This document shows positions 7,004 to 14,463 of a DNA stretch of 14,463 bases, piece by piece. This stretch comes from Pseudomonadota bacterium. Its GTDB lineage: Bacteria > Pseudomonadota > Gammaproteobacteria > Steroidobacterales > Steroidobacteraceae. The notes below the pieces were generated by a model. The model was given only the letters and a program-made list of their open reading frames with translations. It did not search any database and was not told the origin of the DNA. The first letter of the stretch is position 1, and every line of letters begins with the position of its first letter. The DNA is taken from contig JAKADE010000029.1 of NCBI GenBank assembly GCA_021820785.1, positions 1 through 14,463 on the forward strand, written 5' to 3'. The position numbers and the translations under genes were made by a program.

Positions 7004-9463
7004 TCATCGGACGGACGTGCCCGCACCCGCCCCATCGGGGACGCACCCGACGCTCGAGATCGCGTTGATGAAAAGTGAGGGATTGCCCCAGAGTGAGTTG
7101 ATGAAGATCGCGGTCACGCTGACCGCCATCGCCACCATCGCCCAGACCGGATAGATGAGCCCGGTCGCGGCGAGCGGAATGCCGATCCCGTTGAAGCAGA
7201 AAGCAAGCGCCACGTTCTGCACCATCTTGCGGTAGCTTCGGCTGCTGATCTCGCAGGCGCGAAGCAAGAGTGTGAGCTGCGAGCGCAGCAGGATGATGTC
7301 CGCGGACTCGAGCGCGATATCGGTGCCGCTGCCCATCGCGATGCCGACATCCGCCTGCATCAGCGCCGGGGCGTCGTTGATGCCATCGCCCACCATGGCG
7401 ACCTTGCCCCCCTTCTGCAGGCTCCTCACGATGTCCGCTTTGGCGCCCGGCAGGACTTGGGCATGCACGTCCTCGATGCCGATGCGGCCGGCGATTCGCC
7501 GGGCGGCGCGCAGGTTGTCGCCGGTCACCAGGATTGGAGCGACGCCCGCCCTACGCAGCGCCGCCACCGCATCGGCGGCATCCGGCCTCAACGCGTCACC
7601 GAGTGCGATGAGTCCGAGTGCCTCTCCCTCGCGTGCCACCGCGATGACCGTACGCCCCTCCTCCTCCAGCGCCGCGACACGAGCGTCGAGCGTCCCCATT
7701 CCGATGCCGCGTTCCCTGAGGAAATGAGGTCCGCCGACGAGGATCTCGCGGCCCTCGCTGCGGGCGATCACGCCTTTGCCCGGAATCGCCTCGAAGGATT
7801 GCACTTCGGGCGGCACGACGTGACGTGCAAAGGCCGCTTGGACGATTGCATCACCGAGCGGATGTTCCGAGGAGGATTCCGCCGCGGACGCGAGCGCGAG
7901 CAGCTCGTTTTCAGTCAAAGTCAGTGCTTCGATCTCCCGTACCGTCGGCTTGCCCTCCGTGAGTGTTCCGGTCTTATCCAGCACGATCTGGTTCACCAGC
8001 CGGTAGGTCTGGAACGCCTCGCCCGTGCGCATGAGAATCCCCAGGTCGGCCGCCTCCCCGGCGCCGCGCACGATCGAAAGCGGCGCCGAGATCCCCACCG
8101 CGCAGGGGTAGCCCATCACAAGCACACTCAATGCGGCGAAGACCGCGCGTCCAAGTTCCGCATGGCCCGTTGCGAGATACGGACCCAGCATCCAGCCCGC
8201 GAACGCCAGCGCCGAGATCAAGAGCACCACGGGGGTGTACACGCGCAGGACCCGATCGACCAGGTGCAGGATCCCCGGTTTCAACGCCCGGGCGTCCTCG
8301 ACCTGGCGCACCACGCGCTGCAGGAAGCTCTCTTCGCCCACGGCTGAGACGCGAACGAGGAGCGTGCCCGTCCCGTTCATGGAGCCGCCGACGATCACAT
8401 CGCCCTCGCGCTTCTCGACCGGCACCGGCTCGCCGGTCACTAAGGACTGGTCGACGCCCGAGTGACCGCTTTCCACAGTCCCATCCACCGGCACCCGCTC
8501 GCCGGGACGGATGCGTACGAGATCGCCCACCTTGACTTCGCCGATGTCGATTTCCACCTCCCTGTCGCCGCGAACGACGCGCGCGAGATCCGGCTGGAGA
8601 TTGAGCAGACGCTTGACCGCCTGGGAGCTGCGCGTCTTGACGATGAGCGACAGCCACTCTGAGAAGATGTGATACGTCGCGATCATCACCGACACGGCGA
8701 AGAAAGGCGCTGTGGGGTACCCCGCGGGCCTGAGTGCGAGCCCAATCGACCCGCCCACGAGACCTGCGAAGGCGCCAACTTCGAGGAGGACGTGCTGATT
8801 CAGAATGCCGCGACGCAGCGCCTGGACGGCCATGTACACGATGTGCCGGCCGACGCCGAACACCAGAAATACTGCAAGTCCAGCGGTGATCCAGGCAGTC
8901 GCTGCGTCCATTCGCGCCGTCTGCCTGAGATAAAAGAGGAAGACCGCAACCGCGGCAAGCCCCCCGGCGCCGGCGAGCGCGGCGAGGATTCCACTCGGCC
9001 GCAAAACGAGATAAACCATCGCGACCAGGCTCGCGAATACCAGCGCGGGGAGCATCTCGCCCCAGATCCCGATGGGGTTGAGAATGAGCGCGATCGCCGC
9101 GAGGCTCGCGCCCACTGCAATGACGAAACGATGTCCTTCGCGAACGAGCTCGCGTTCCTCGTCCTCGAACGAGCGCAGCTTCCTCGGATCATAGAGCGTG
9201 TAGCCAATATCCCGGAGGGTCTGCACCAGCGATTCCGGCTGCACGAGCTGCGGGTCGAACTCGACCAGCGCCTGCTCATGCGTCAGGCTGACGGCTACCT
9301 TATCGACCCCCTGTATTCGCCCGAGCGCCTTCTCGATGGTGCCGATGCAGAGCGAGCAGTGCAGTCCGCCGATGTGCGCGCGGATCTTTCTGCGGTTCGG
9401 CCGGCTTGAGGGCTCCTCCGCCCAGGGGTGGATCGCATCATTCGCTTGCGTCAAAGTGTTCAT
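7004..9463 (-). CDS. P1B-type heavy-metal-transporting ATPase with an atypical YPC motif
   Basis: This 819-residue pump would drive metal export across the inner membrane by ATP hydrolysis. Domains in order: one HMA domain (about 26-92, GLHCSLC with C36/C39); TM helices; actuator TGEP at 343-346; TM6 with YPC at 452-454; phosphorylation site DKTGT at D496; nucleotide-binding SSEHPLG; and GDGIND around D693. Copper ATPases normally have CPC in TM6, YN in TM7 and MxxSS in TM8. Here these read YPC, F757-N758 and MAVSV (M779, S782, V783), so the first Cys, the Tyr hydroxyl and the last Ser are lost. Metal specificity is therefore open; Cu(I)/Ag(I) is suggested by the HMA, the chaperone and the CueR-like regulator. 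An alternative ATG at 9505 (TAATG overlap with the chaperone stop) would add 14 residues encoded by the promoter at 9471-9501. Confidence 0.92.
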   Translation of the reverse strand: MNTLTQANDAIHPWAEEPSSRPNRRKIRAHIGGLHCSLCIGTIEKALGRIQGVDKVAVSLTHEQALVEFDPQLVQPESLVQTLRDIGYTLYDPRKLRSFEDEERELVREGHRFVIAVGASLAAIALILNPIGIWGEMLPALVFASLVAMVYLVLRPSGILAALAGAGGLAAVAVFLFYLRQTARMDAATAWITAGLAVFLVFGVGRHIVYMAVQALRRGILNQHVLLEVGAFAGLVGGSIGLALRPAGYPTAPFFAVSVMIATYHIFSEWLSLIVKTRSSQAVKRLLNLQPDLARVVRGDREVEIDIGEVKVGDLVRIRPGERVPVDGTVESGHSGVDQSLVTGEPVPVEKREGDVIVGGSMNGTGTLLVRVSAVGEESFLQRVVRQVEDARALKPGILHLVDRVLRVYTPVVLLISALAFAGWMLGPYLATGHAELGRAVFAALSVLVMGYPCAVGISAPLSIVRGAGEAADLGILMRTGEAFQTYRLVNQIVLDKTGTLTEGKPTVREIEALTLTENELLALASAAESSSEHPLGDAIVQAAFARHVVPPEVQSFEAIPGKGVIARSEGREILVGGPHFLRERGIGMGTLDARVAALEEEGRTVIAVAREGEALGLIALGDALRPDAADAVAALRRAGVAPILVTGDNLRAARRIAGRIGIEDVHAQVLPGAKADIVRSLQKGGKVAMVGDGINDAPALMQADVGIAMGSGTDIALESADIILLRSQLTLLLRACEISSRSYRKMVQNVALAFCFNGIGIPLAATGLIYPVWAMVAMAVSVTAIFINSLWGNPSLFINAISSVGCVPDGAGAGTSVR

Positions 9464-9470
9464 GGCGCCG

Positions 9471-9501
9471 ACGGTACGACCTGGAGCGCGCTCCAAGTCA
9501 A
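9471..9501 (-). promoter_or_regulatory. MerR-type promoter/operator in front of the P-type ATPase
   Basis: On the minus strand this reads TTGACT, 19 nt, TACCGT. The long 19-bp spacer is the hallmark of promoters activated by MerR-family regulators. The spacer contains the palindrome TGGAGCGCGCTCCA (9482-9495). The block 9471-9503 matches 10955-10987 at 31 of 33 positions. Only 7 nt separate the -10 box from ATG 9463, so a transcript from here would be leaderless or nearly so. Confidence 0.8.
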
Positions 9502-9504
9502 GCA

Positions 9505-9726
9505 TTACGCGGGCCTTCGCGCGACCGCTGTGTAGCCCAGTTGCTCGACCACCTCGAGCAGGCGTTTTTCCTCAATCTTGAGCGGATCGAAGAGCACCCG
9601 CGCCGCGCCGCTCTCAAACGCGACCGCGGCCGACTTCACGCCCGGCTCACGCTCGAGCAACGCCTTGACCGAGTTCGCACAGCCGTCGCAATGCATCCCT
9701 CGAATCTGCAGAACAACGGATCTCAT
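9505..9726 (-). CDS. CopZ-like HMA-domain metallochaperone
   Basis: This 73-residue single-domain protein is the size of CopZ (about 68-70). The metal loop GMHCDGC has C13 and C16 and normally binds Cu(I), or another soft or divalent metal. The remainder follows the beta-alpha-beta-beta-alpha-beta HMA pattern ([20 protein letters not shown]). It probably delivers metal to the HMA domain of the ATPase encoded next. GGAG at 9738-9735 lies 8 nt before the ATG. It is 73 bp downstream of the permease stop, most likely in the same operon, and its TAA overlaps an in-frame ATG of the ATPase gene. Confidence 0.9.
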   Translation of the reverse strand: MRSVVLQIRGMHCDGCANSVKALLEREPGVKSAAVAFESGAARVLFDPLKIEEKRLLEVVEQLGYTAVARRPA

Positions 9727-9799
9727 GTGAGGATCTCCAGCGGCTCAGAATGATCGTCGAGCTGAATTCAGATCTGTCCCGGAGCCTCGATGCCGCCAC

Positions 9800-10930
9800 T
9801 CAATCACCTCGAGCGCGCCCCCGCAGCCCAGGAGGGCCCACAAGGCTTCTCGCTTCACCCTTCCTCTTGGCCAGCCACAGAGTCAGCGTCAAGCCGAGAA
9901 ATAACAGGGTCAGGACCAGCGTGTAATCGAGACGGACGCGGAAGGTGGCAAGCCGGCCGGCTTCGATTCTCGAGGGCAGCCATCCGCCGAGGCGGAACAG
10001 ATACGTGATGAGCACCGTCGAGCTCACCATGGCCGTGTAGAAGATCACGAGGATATAGGCCGTCGCCTTGTTCCCGAAGTAGCGGCGCCAGACATTGAGC
10101 ACGGGGATCGTAATGAGATCGGCAACGATACAGCCGACCACCCCCGGAAAGGCGACTCCCCCGATCGCGAGAGCCGCTGCGAAAGGCACGATGCCGATCG
10201 AGCCGATGAAGCTCAGCGCCCCCACCGCGACGCCGACGGCGGCATTCTCGAGCACGGCGGGGAAATTCGTCGGCCGCAAGAACAGCACGGGCCACGCATG
10301 CGAGGGTACGAGAGCCGCGATGAACCCAGCCGCCAGGAAACCGAAGACCACACTCTTCCAGATGCGCTTCAGCGTCCGGAAAAAGCGGTCGGCGATCCGG
10401 TACCAGAGTCCCGCATCGACGAGACGCCGCATCGCGGCCGGGGTGCCGGTGTCCCGCGCCTGGAGATCCTGTCGCGCCCGCTCGAACATACGGACGGGCA
10501 GCGTCAGTCGGACGAGAATGGTCATCAGGACGACGAGCAGCACACCACTCAGGAATTCCGCCGCGAGAATCGCGCCCCCGAGCAGCACATAGATGAGCAC
10601 GGAGAGCTCGAAGACGATGTTCGTCGAGGCGAGCGCGAAGGCGAATGTGCTCTCGACGGACGCCCCCTTCTTGTAGAGCGCCTGGGAGATCGTCACCGCT
10701 CCGAAGGTGCAGGCCGAGCTCGCCGCTCCCGTCGCGGCCGCCAGGCCGATGGTCTTCACGTCGCGCCCGCCGAGAAGTCGAGCCATTCTATCCTTGTCGA
10801 TGAAGACATCGATCGCCGCAGTGACCGCGACCCCGAACAGGATCGACCAGAGCGCCTTATAGAAGAAAATGCCGCCCGTCTGCAGGCCGTGCAGGAAGGC
10901 TCGAAGAACATCGGACGATTCGTAGACCAT
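9800..10930 (-). CDS. ArsP/YraQ-like permease (DUF318-type membrane transporter)
   Basis: This 376-residue polytopic protein has about eight predicted TM segments in two halves, split by a charged cytoplasmic loop (about 150-180). The first half holds GAASSACTFGAVTISQALYK (about 68-87) followed by KGAS, the place where ArsP/YraQ-type permeases carry a Ser/Cys-rich signature and KGAS-like turn. The second half repeats the layout with IGSIGIVPFAAALAIGG and VGCIVADLITIPVLN. Members include the organoarsenical exporter ArsP and uncharacterised permeases in metal operons; the substrate here is unknown. It is the first gene behind a MerR-type promoter (10955-10985), followed by a CopZ-like chaperone and a P1B ATPase. 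That context suggests metal efflux rather than organoarsenical transport. Confidence 0.82.
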   Translation of the reverse strand: MVYESSDVLRAFLHGLQTGGIFFYKALWSILFGVAVTAAIDVFIDKDRMARLLGGRDVKTIGLAAATGAASSACTFGAVTISQALYKKGASVESTFAFALASTNIVFELSVLIYVLLGGAILAAEFLSGVLLVVLMTILVRLTLPVRMFERARQDLQARDTGTPAAMRRLVDAGLWYRIADRFFRTLKRIWKSVVFGFLAAGFIAALVPSHAWPVLFLRPTNFPAVLENAAVGVAVGALSFIGSIGIVPFAAALAIGGVAFPGVVGCIVADLITIPVLNVWRRYFGNKATAYILVIFYTAMVSSTVLITYLFRLGGWLPSRIEAGRLATFRVRLDYTLVLTLLFLGLTLTLWLAKRKGEARSLVGPPGLRGRARGD

Positions 10931-10954
10931 GCCCCACCCCGCTCAAGGGGACCC

Positions 10955-10985
10955 ACGGTACGACCTGGAGCGCACTCCAGGTCAA
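10955..10985 (-). promoter_or_regulatory. MerR-type promoter/operator of the permease-chaperone-ATPase operon
   Basis: On the minus strand this reads TTGACC, 19 nt, TACCGT. The 8-bp arms ACCTGGAG (10963-10970) and CTCCAGGT (10975-10982) are a perfect inverted repeat around CGCA. It lies between the permease and the divergent MerR-family gene, the normal arrangement for CueR/MerR-type control. The expected transcript start near 10948 leaves a leader of about 18 nt. Confidence 0.83.
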
Positions 10986-11070
10986 GCCCTGCCGGGCACG
11001 TATCGGGAGTAGACTCAGGATCCCGGCGGCTGCACCGCCAGCTCGAGAGACCGATCGAGGCATTGAAATC

Positions 11071-11463
11071 GTGAACCAAGGCATCGGAAGCACGGCGAAA
11101 GCCCTCGGGATCACGCCCGATACGCTGCGCTACTACGACAGGCTGCGTCTTTTGCCGCCCCCAGCCCGCAATGCGGCTGGGCGCCGAATCTATCGCGAGC
11201 CGGACCTCGAGCGCCTGCGTTTCCTCAAGCGTGCGCAAGCCCTCGGATTCAGCCTCGCGGATATCCGGCAACTGCTGCGGCTACGGGAGTCTCCCGGCCG
11301 CTCGAGTCGCGCCGTGCGTGAGCTGGCGCAGCACAAGCGCGATGCGCTCGAAGTGCAGTTGCGGGAGATCGAGCAGATGCATGCCGAGCTCACCGGCCTG
11401 CTGAACCTGTGCACCGGCTCCGGACCGTGTTGCCCGATCCTGGATCGGATCAATCAGGGATAG
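11071..11463 (+). CDS. CueR-like MerR-family metal-responsive transcriptional regulator
   Basis: This 130-residue protein has an N-terminal winged helix-turn-helix (about 5-70) with GITPDTLRYYDRLRLLPPPA and LKRAQALGFSLADIRQLLRL. A dimerisation helix (about 80-110) follows, then the effector loop CTGSGPCCPIL with C114, C120 and C121. CueR uses C112 and C120 and has Ser77 where divalent-metal sensors such as MerR have Cys. Here S79 aligns at that place, favouring Cu(I), Ag(I) or Au(I). Start is GTG at 11071; no earlier start fits the usual N-terminus. It is divergent from the permease operon, and its probable targets are the two 19-bp-spacer promoters at 10955-10985 and 9471-9501. About 100 bp separate the first of these from the GTG. 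Confidence 0.9.
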   Translation: MNQGIGSTAKALGITPDTLRYYDRLRLLPPPARNAAGRRIYREPDLERLRFLKRAQALGFSLADIRQLLRLRESPGRSSRAVRELAQHKRDALEVQLREIEQMHAELTGLLNLCTGSGPCCPILDRINQG

Positions 11464-11502
11464 CGCGGCGCGTCGATTGGCAAGGCCCAGGACTCGATTC
11501 CG

Positions 11503-11979
11503 TCAGCGGGCGACGATCTCACCGAAGTACATGTCACCCCCGCAGTGATAGCGATATCGCCCGGCTTTGGCGGCACGGATCAGAACGCGCCGTGTCTCCC
11601 CAACGGGAACGCGGGCGCGGACCGTTCTCCCATTCAGTCCGAGACCGGGAAAAACCGTGACCAACGCACAGCCCCCGATGTTGTCGGTAATGTCCAGAGC
11701 AACCTCCCGGCCCGCCGGAATCTCGAGCACTCGCGGCGTATAGGGGTCGGGCGATCCCTTGGCGCCTTCCACGATCTTGAAGACCGGCACGCCCGCGGTG
11801 GCCGCTGCGGCCCGCGCAGCGATCGCCGTGGAAGCCGCCGAGGCGGACGTGGGCTGCGCAGCGCTGACACCTTGTGGCGATCCGATCGTCAGCAAAACCA
11901 ACAGAAGAGCGGCGGCGGCAAGCTTGCCGCTGCGATTGCGGGGGAGTCCGAGTGACCGTGGCATTGCGGGAAAATACAT
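11503..11979 (-). CDS. Exported cupredoxin-like copper-binding protein
   Basis: This 158-residue protein has a Sec-type signal (basic start, hydrophobic about 19-33, then SPQGVSAAQ) and an Ala/Ser-rich low-complexity linker (about 40-62). The cupredoxin-like beta domain runs from about 64 to the C-terminus. Conserved features are GGCALVTVFPGLGL with C104, and YHCGGDMYFGEI with H145, C146 and M150. In small cupredoxins of metal operons the last motif is usually CGMxM followed by a G-I strand, so C146 and M150 are likely copper ligands, with C104 a probable third. Its expected place is the periplasm, as a soluble copper carrier or sink. It starts 19 bp after the CcdA-like gene stop and is probably cotranscribed. 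It converges on the MerR-family gene, with 39 bp between stops. Confidence 0.82.
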   Translation of the reverse strand: MYFPAMPRSLGLPRNRSGKLAAAALLLVLLTIGSPQGVSAAQPTSASAASTAIAARAAAATAGVPVFKIVEGAKGSPDPYTPRVLEIPAGREVALDITDNIGGCALVTVFPGLGLNGRTVRARVPVGETRRVLIRAAKAGRYRYHCGGDMYFGEIVAR

Positions 11980-11998
11980 CGCTGTCCGCCTTTGTCGT

Positions 11999-12886
11999 TC
12001 ACAAAGCGAAAGTCAGTCCATAATTTAACATGAAGTAGTGGAAGAGATACCCGCCGGTGGCCAGGAAAAGGGCTCCGATGATGTAGGACAAGTACGGCCC
12101 GGTCCAGCGTCGCACCGCGGTCACCGTAGGCTGGCCGAGCGTCAGCATCAGGAGCATCAACCCGGCAAGCGCGACACCATAGATCAGAACGGCAATCCCC
12201 GCGAGCCAGTAGTTTCCGGCTGCGATCGGCAGCATGAGAATCCCGATGACCACCGGCAACGTGCAGCTGTGCGACGCCGCCCCATACGCGACGCCAAATG
12301 CGATCAAGCCTCCGGGACGGTTGCCCGTGCCCTCGCTCACGTAGCGCTCGTAATAGCGCCGCCCCGGCAGGTATCGGGATATCCGGGCCAACCCGCCGCC
12401 ACGGCCGAGAAGCATCATGACACCAAGGACGATGAAGACCGCTCCGACCAGCGGAATCAGATAGACGAGCACGTTGTACACGATGGCGCCGATCAGACCG
12501 ACCAGCAGCCCGGCGACGGCGGAGACCCCGACGATGCCGGTCGCGATCAGGAGGGCCGCGGACAGCATTCGCCGAGGGCTCGGAGGGAGGTCCCGGCGTG
12601 AATCCTTCTCAACGAAATAAGCCAGGAAAGCCGGCGTGATGGCGAGGCTGCACGGCGAGAAGAAGGATGCCGCACCGGCCAGGATAGCCAGCACGAGAAT
12701 CAGGCTCTTCGGAAGGATCGGGGCGCTTTGGGCCTGAAAGAGGAGCGTCCCCACCACGTGGGTGTAGACCCAATAGCCCCCGGCGAACAGCGCGAGCAGT
12801 GCCGCCAGCGTCGCGGCGAGGCCCGCCCAGGCCATTCGTCTGCCGACGGGTATCGGTCTCATGTCGCCAGTACGCTCATCGGTCAT
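11999..12886 (-). CDS. CcdA/DsbD-family thiol-redox membrane protein
   Basis: This 295-residue membrane protein has an N-terminal TM (about 20-46) ahead of a six-TM CcdA-like core. The two half-repeats each carry one cysteine: SFFSPCSLAITPAFL (C79) and GAASHSCTLPVVIG (C208). These match the paired Cys of CcdA/DsbD, which pass electrons from cytoplasmic thioredoxin to periplasmic thiols. The second motif has HSC rather than the more common TPC. ATG 12886 is chosen because GGAGG at 12899-12895 lies 8 nt upstream; a GTG at 12895 overlaps that site. Next to the cupredoxin gene, its likely job is to keep the copper-ligand Cys of that protein reduced, or to act in periplasmic metal tolerance; this is inference. 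Confidence 0.87.
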   Translation of the reverse strand: MTDERTGDMRPIPVGRRMAWAGLAATLAALLALFAGGYWVYTHVVGTLLFQAQSAPILPKSLILVLAILAGAASFFSPCSLAITPAFLAYFVEKDSRRDLPPSPRRMLSAALLIATGIVGVSAVAGLLVGLIGAIVYNVLVYLIPLVGAVFIVLGVMMLLGRGGGLARISRYLPGRRYYERYVSEGTGNRPGGLIAFGVAYGAASHSCTLPVVIGILMLPIAAGNYWLAGIAVLIYGVALAGLMLLMLTLGQPTVTAVRRWTGPYLSYIIGALFLATGGYLFHYFMLNYGLTFAL

Positions 12887-13193
12887 GCCCTTCACCTCCG
12901 CCGGTCACGATGCGTGCGGCGCTTTCAGTACCGGCGATCGAGTCGCCACACACCGTCCCCAAACCCTCTGCGATGACGACGGGGACTTCCCCTTGTTACG
13001 CGCTTTCGGAGAACCTCGCCGGACCCCATGGGCGGTGCACCTCAGGACCTGCTCAGTGCGGCGAGTCGCGCAAGCCAGAGCATGCCCCCTCGACACTGCA
13101 CTGAACAGCATGATACCCGCAGTTGTTTCGCCTCGGCCCGATGTCCCTCCTGCGAGGTGGTTCAGCGCTATGCGGAGCGATCCTGAGAGAACG
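12887..13193. other. 307-bp non-coding stretch between two metal-resistance units
   Basis: Open frames exist on both strands but none has a ribosome-binding site, a recognisable domain or a plausible composition. The stretch holds the GGAGG site of the CcdA-like gene at its left end and a small inverted repeat, GGCGA/TCGCC, at 12933-12947. I see no convincing -35/-10 pair and no intrinsic terminator. It probably carries the promoter of the CcdA-cupredoxin pair, or remnants of an older gene. Confidence 0.55.
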
Positions 13194-13577
13194 TCAGCTC
13201 CGGTGGGCATATTTTCCCCAGATCGTCTCGGGGAGATAAGACAGGGCGACCAGCCCGGCAGTGCCCCAGATCACGTACTGAAGAGCGTGTGCACTGGACA
13301 GGACCCGCAAGCCGACCAGCAGTGCGCCGATCGCGCCAAGCCAAAGAGCGGGCCCCGAGAAAAAGCAATGCAGACGTCTGCAGCGCCGCGCGTTGAGCAC
13401 ACAGCCGGTGCCCATCCACGCAAATGCCCCCGCCCATACCAAGGCAGTACCATGCAGCGACAATCTGAAAAAGCCCGCCGAGATACCCATCAGAAGCGGC
13501 AGCCCCCACCAGAGCAGTAAGCCGGTGTACTGGCGGGACCAATCTTTGGAGCGACGCGCGACAGAATCCGAACTCAT
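13194..13577 (-). CDS. Small Cys/His-rich membrane protein downstream of merA
   Basis: This 127-residue protein has about four TM segments: around 20-36, 43-62, 75-94 and 100-116. Between TM2 and TM3 lies CVLNARRCRRLHCFFSGP, with C59, C66, H70 and C71, a good candidate site for a soft metal. I do not recognise a named family with certainty. The position and Cys content recall the auxiliary Hg(II) transporters (MerC, MerF, MerE, MerT), but their paired-Cys TM motif is absent. GGAGG at 13590-13586 is 8 nt from ATG 13577; the adjoining ATG at 13580 is possible. It starts 41 bp after the merA stop and is probably cotranscribed. Confidence 0.75.
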   Translation of the reverse strand: MSSDSVARRSKDWSRQYTGLLLWWGLPLLMGISAGFFRLSLHGTALVWAGAFAWMGTGCVLNARRCRRLHCFFSGPALWLGAIGALLVGLRVLSSAHALQYVIWGTAGLVALSYLPETIWGKYAHRS

Positions 13578-13618
13578 CATTCGACCCTCCACTTCAGCCG
13601 TTACCGTGCCGAGCATTG

Positions 13619-14463
<845 letters not shown>

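Noticed and set aside
8669..9409. 246-codon open frame on the plus strand
   Set aside because: It is antisense to the P-type ATPase and has charged, low-complexity composition with no recognisable motif.
11025..11039. GGCGG/CCGCC inverted repeat upstream of the MerR-family gene
   Set aside because: A 5-bp stem is expected by chance in DNA this GC-rich.
10298..11074. 258-codon open frame on the plus strand
   Set aside because: It covers the antisense of the permease, the MerR-type promoter and the regulator start; its composition is that of a shadow frame.
12980..12998. GGGG-ACTT-CCCC hairpin followed by TTGTT as a terminator
   Set aside because: The stem is only 4 bp and the T-run is too short.
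12905..13210. 101-codon frame on the minus strand in the 307-bp gap
   Set aside because: No ribosome-binding site, domain or signal is visible, and it overlaps the end of the membrane-protein gene.

Overview
The window is high-GC DNA with short gaps and frequent 4-bp overlaps between genes. It reads as a metal-resistance region from a proteobacterium: it encodes tripartite RND efflux, a CnrYXH-type ECF system, a CueR-like regulator and MerA. I cannot fix the genus. A metal-rich or mine-type habitat is an inference from gene content only.

Layout: (1) 1-5347, minus strand: an outer-membrane factor, a membrane-fusion protein and an RND pump, joined by two ATGA overlaps. The pump runs off the left edge. 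(2) 5492-6791, plus strand, divergent from the efflux operon: a one-TM putative anti-sigma protein, a CnrX-like periplasmic metal sensor and an ECF sigma factor, also joined by 4-bp overlaps. The 144 bp between the two operons hold a pair of mirror-image promoters with identical box layout, probably both read by this sigma factor. (3) 7004-10930, minus strand: an ArsP/YraQ-like permease, a CopZ-like metallochaperone and a P1B ATPase with an unusual YPC motif. A divergent CueR-like MerR regulator (11071-11463, plus) sits beside them. Two almost identical MerR-type promoters (19-bp spacer) lie upstream of the permease and again directly upstream of the ATPase. (4) 11503-14463, minus strand: mercuric reductase merA (N-terminal half off the right edge), a small Cys/His-rich membrane protein, a CcdA-like thiol-redox membrane protein and an exported cupredoxin-like protein.

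Inferred working model: region 2 senses a periplasmic metal and switches on both itself and the pump of region 1. The MerR regulator senses a cytoplasmic, probably monovalent, metal and switches on export through the permease, chaperone and ATPase. Region 4 reduces Hg(II) and handles periplasmic copper and thiols. No tRNA, rRNA, CRISPR array, insertion sequence or clear intrinsic terminator was seen.
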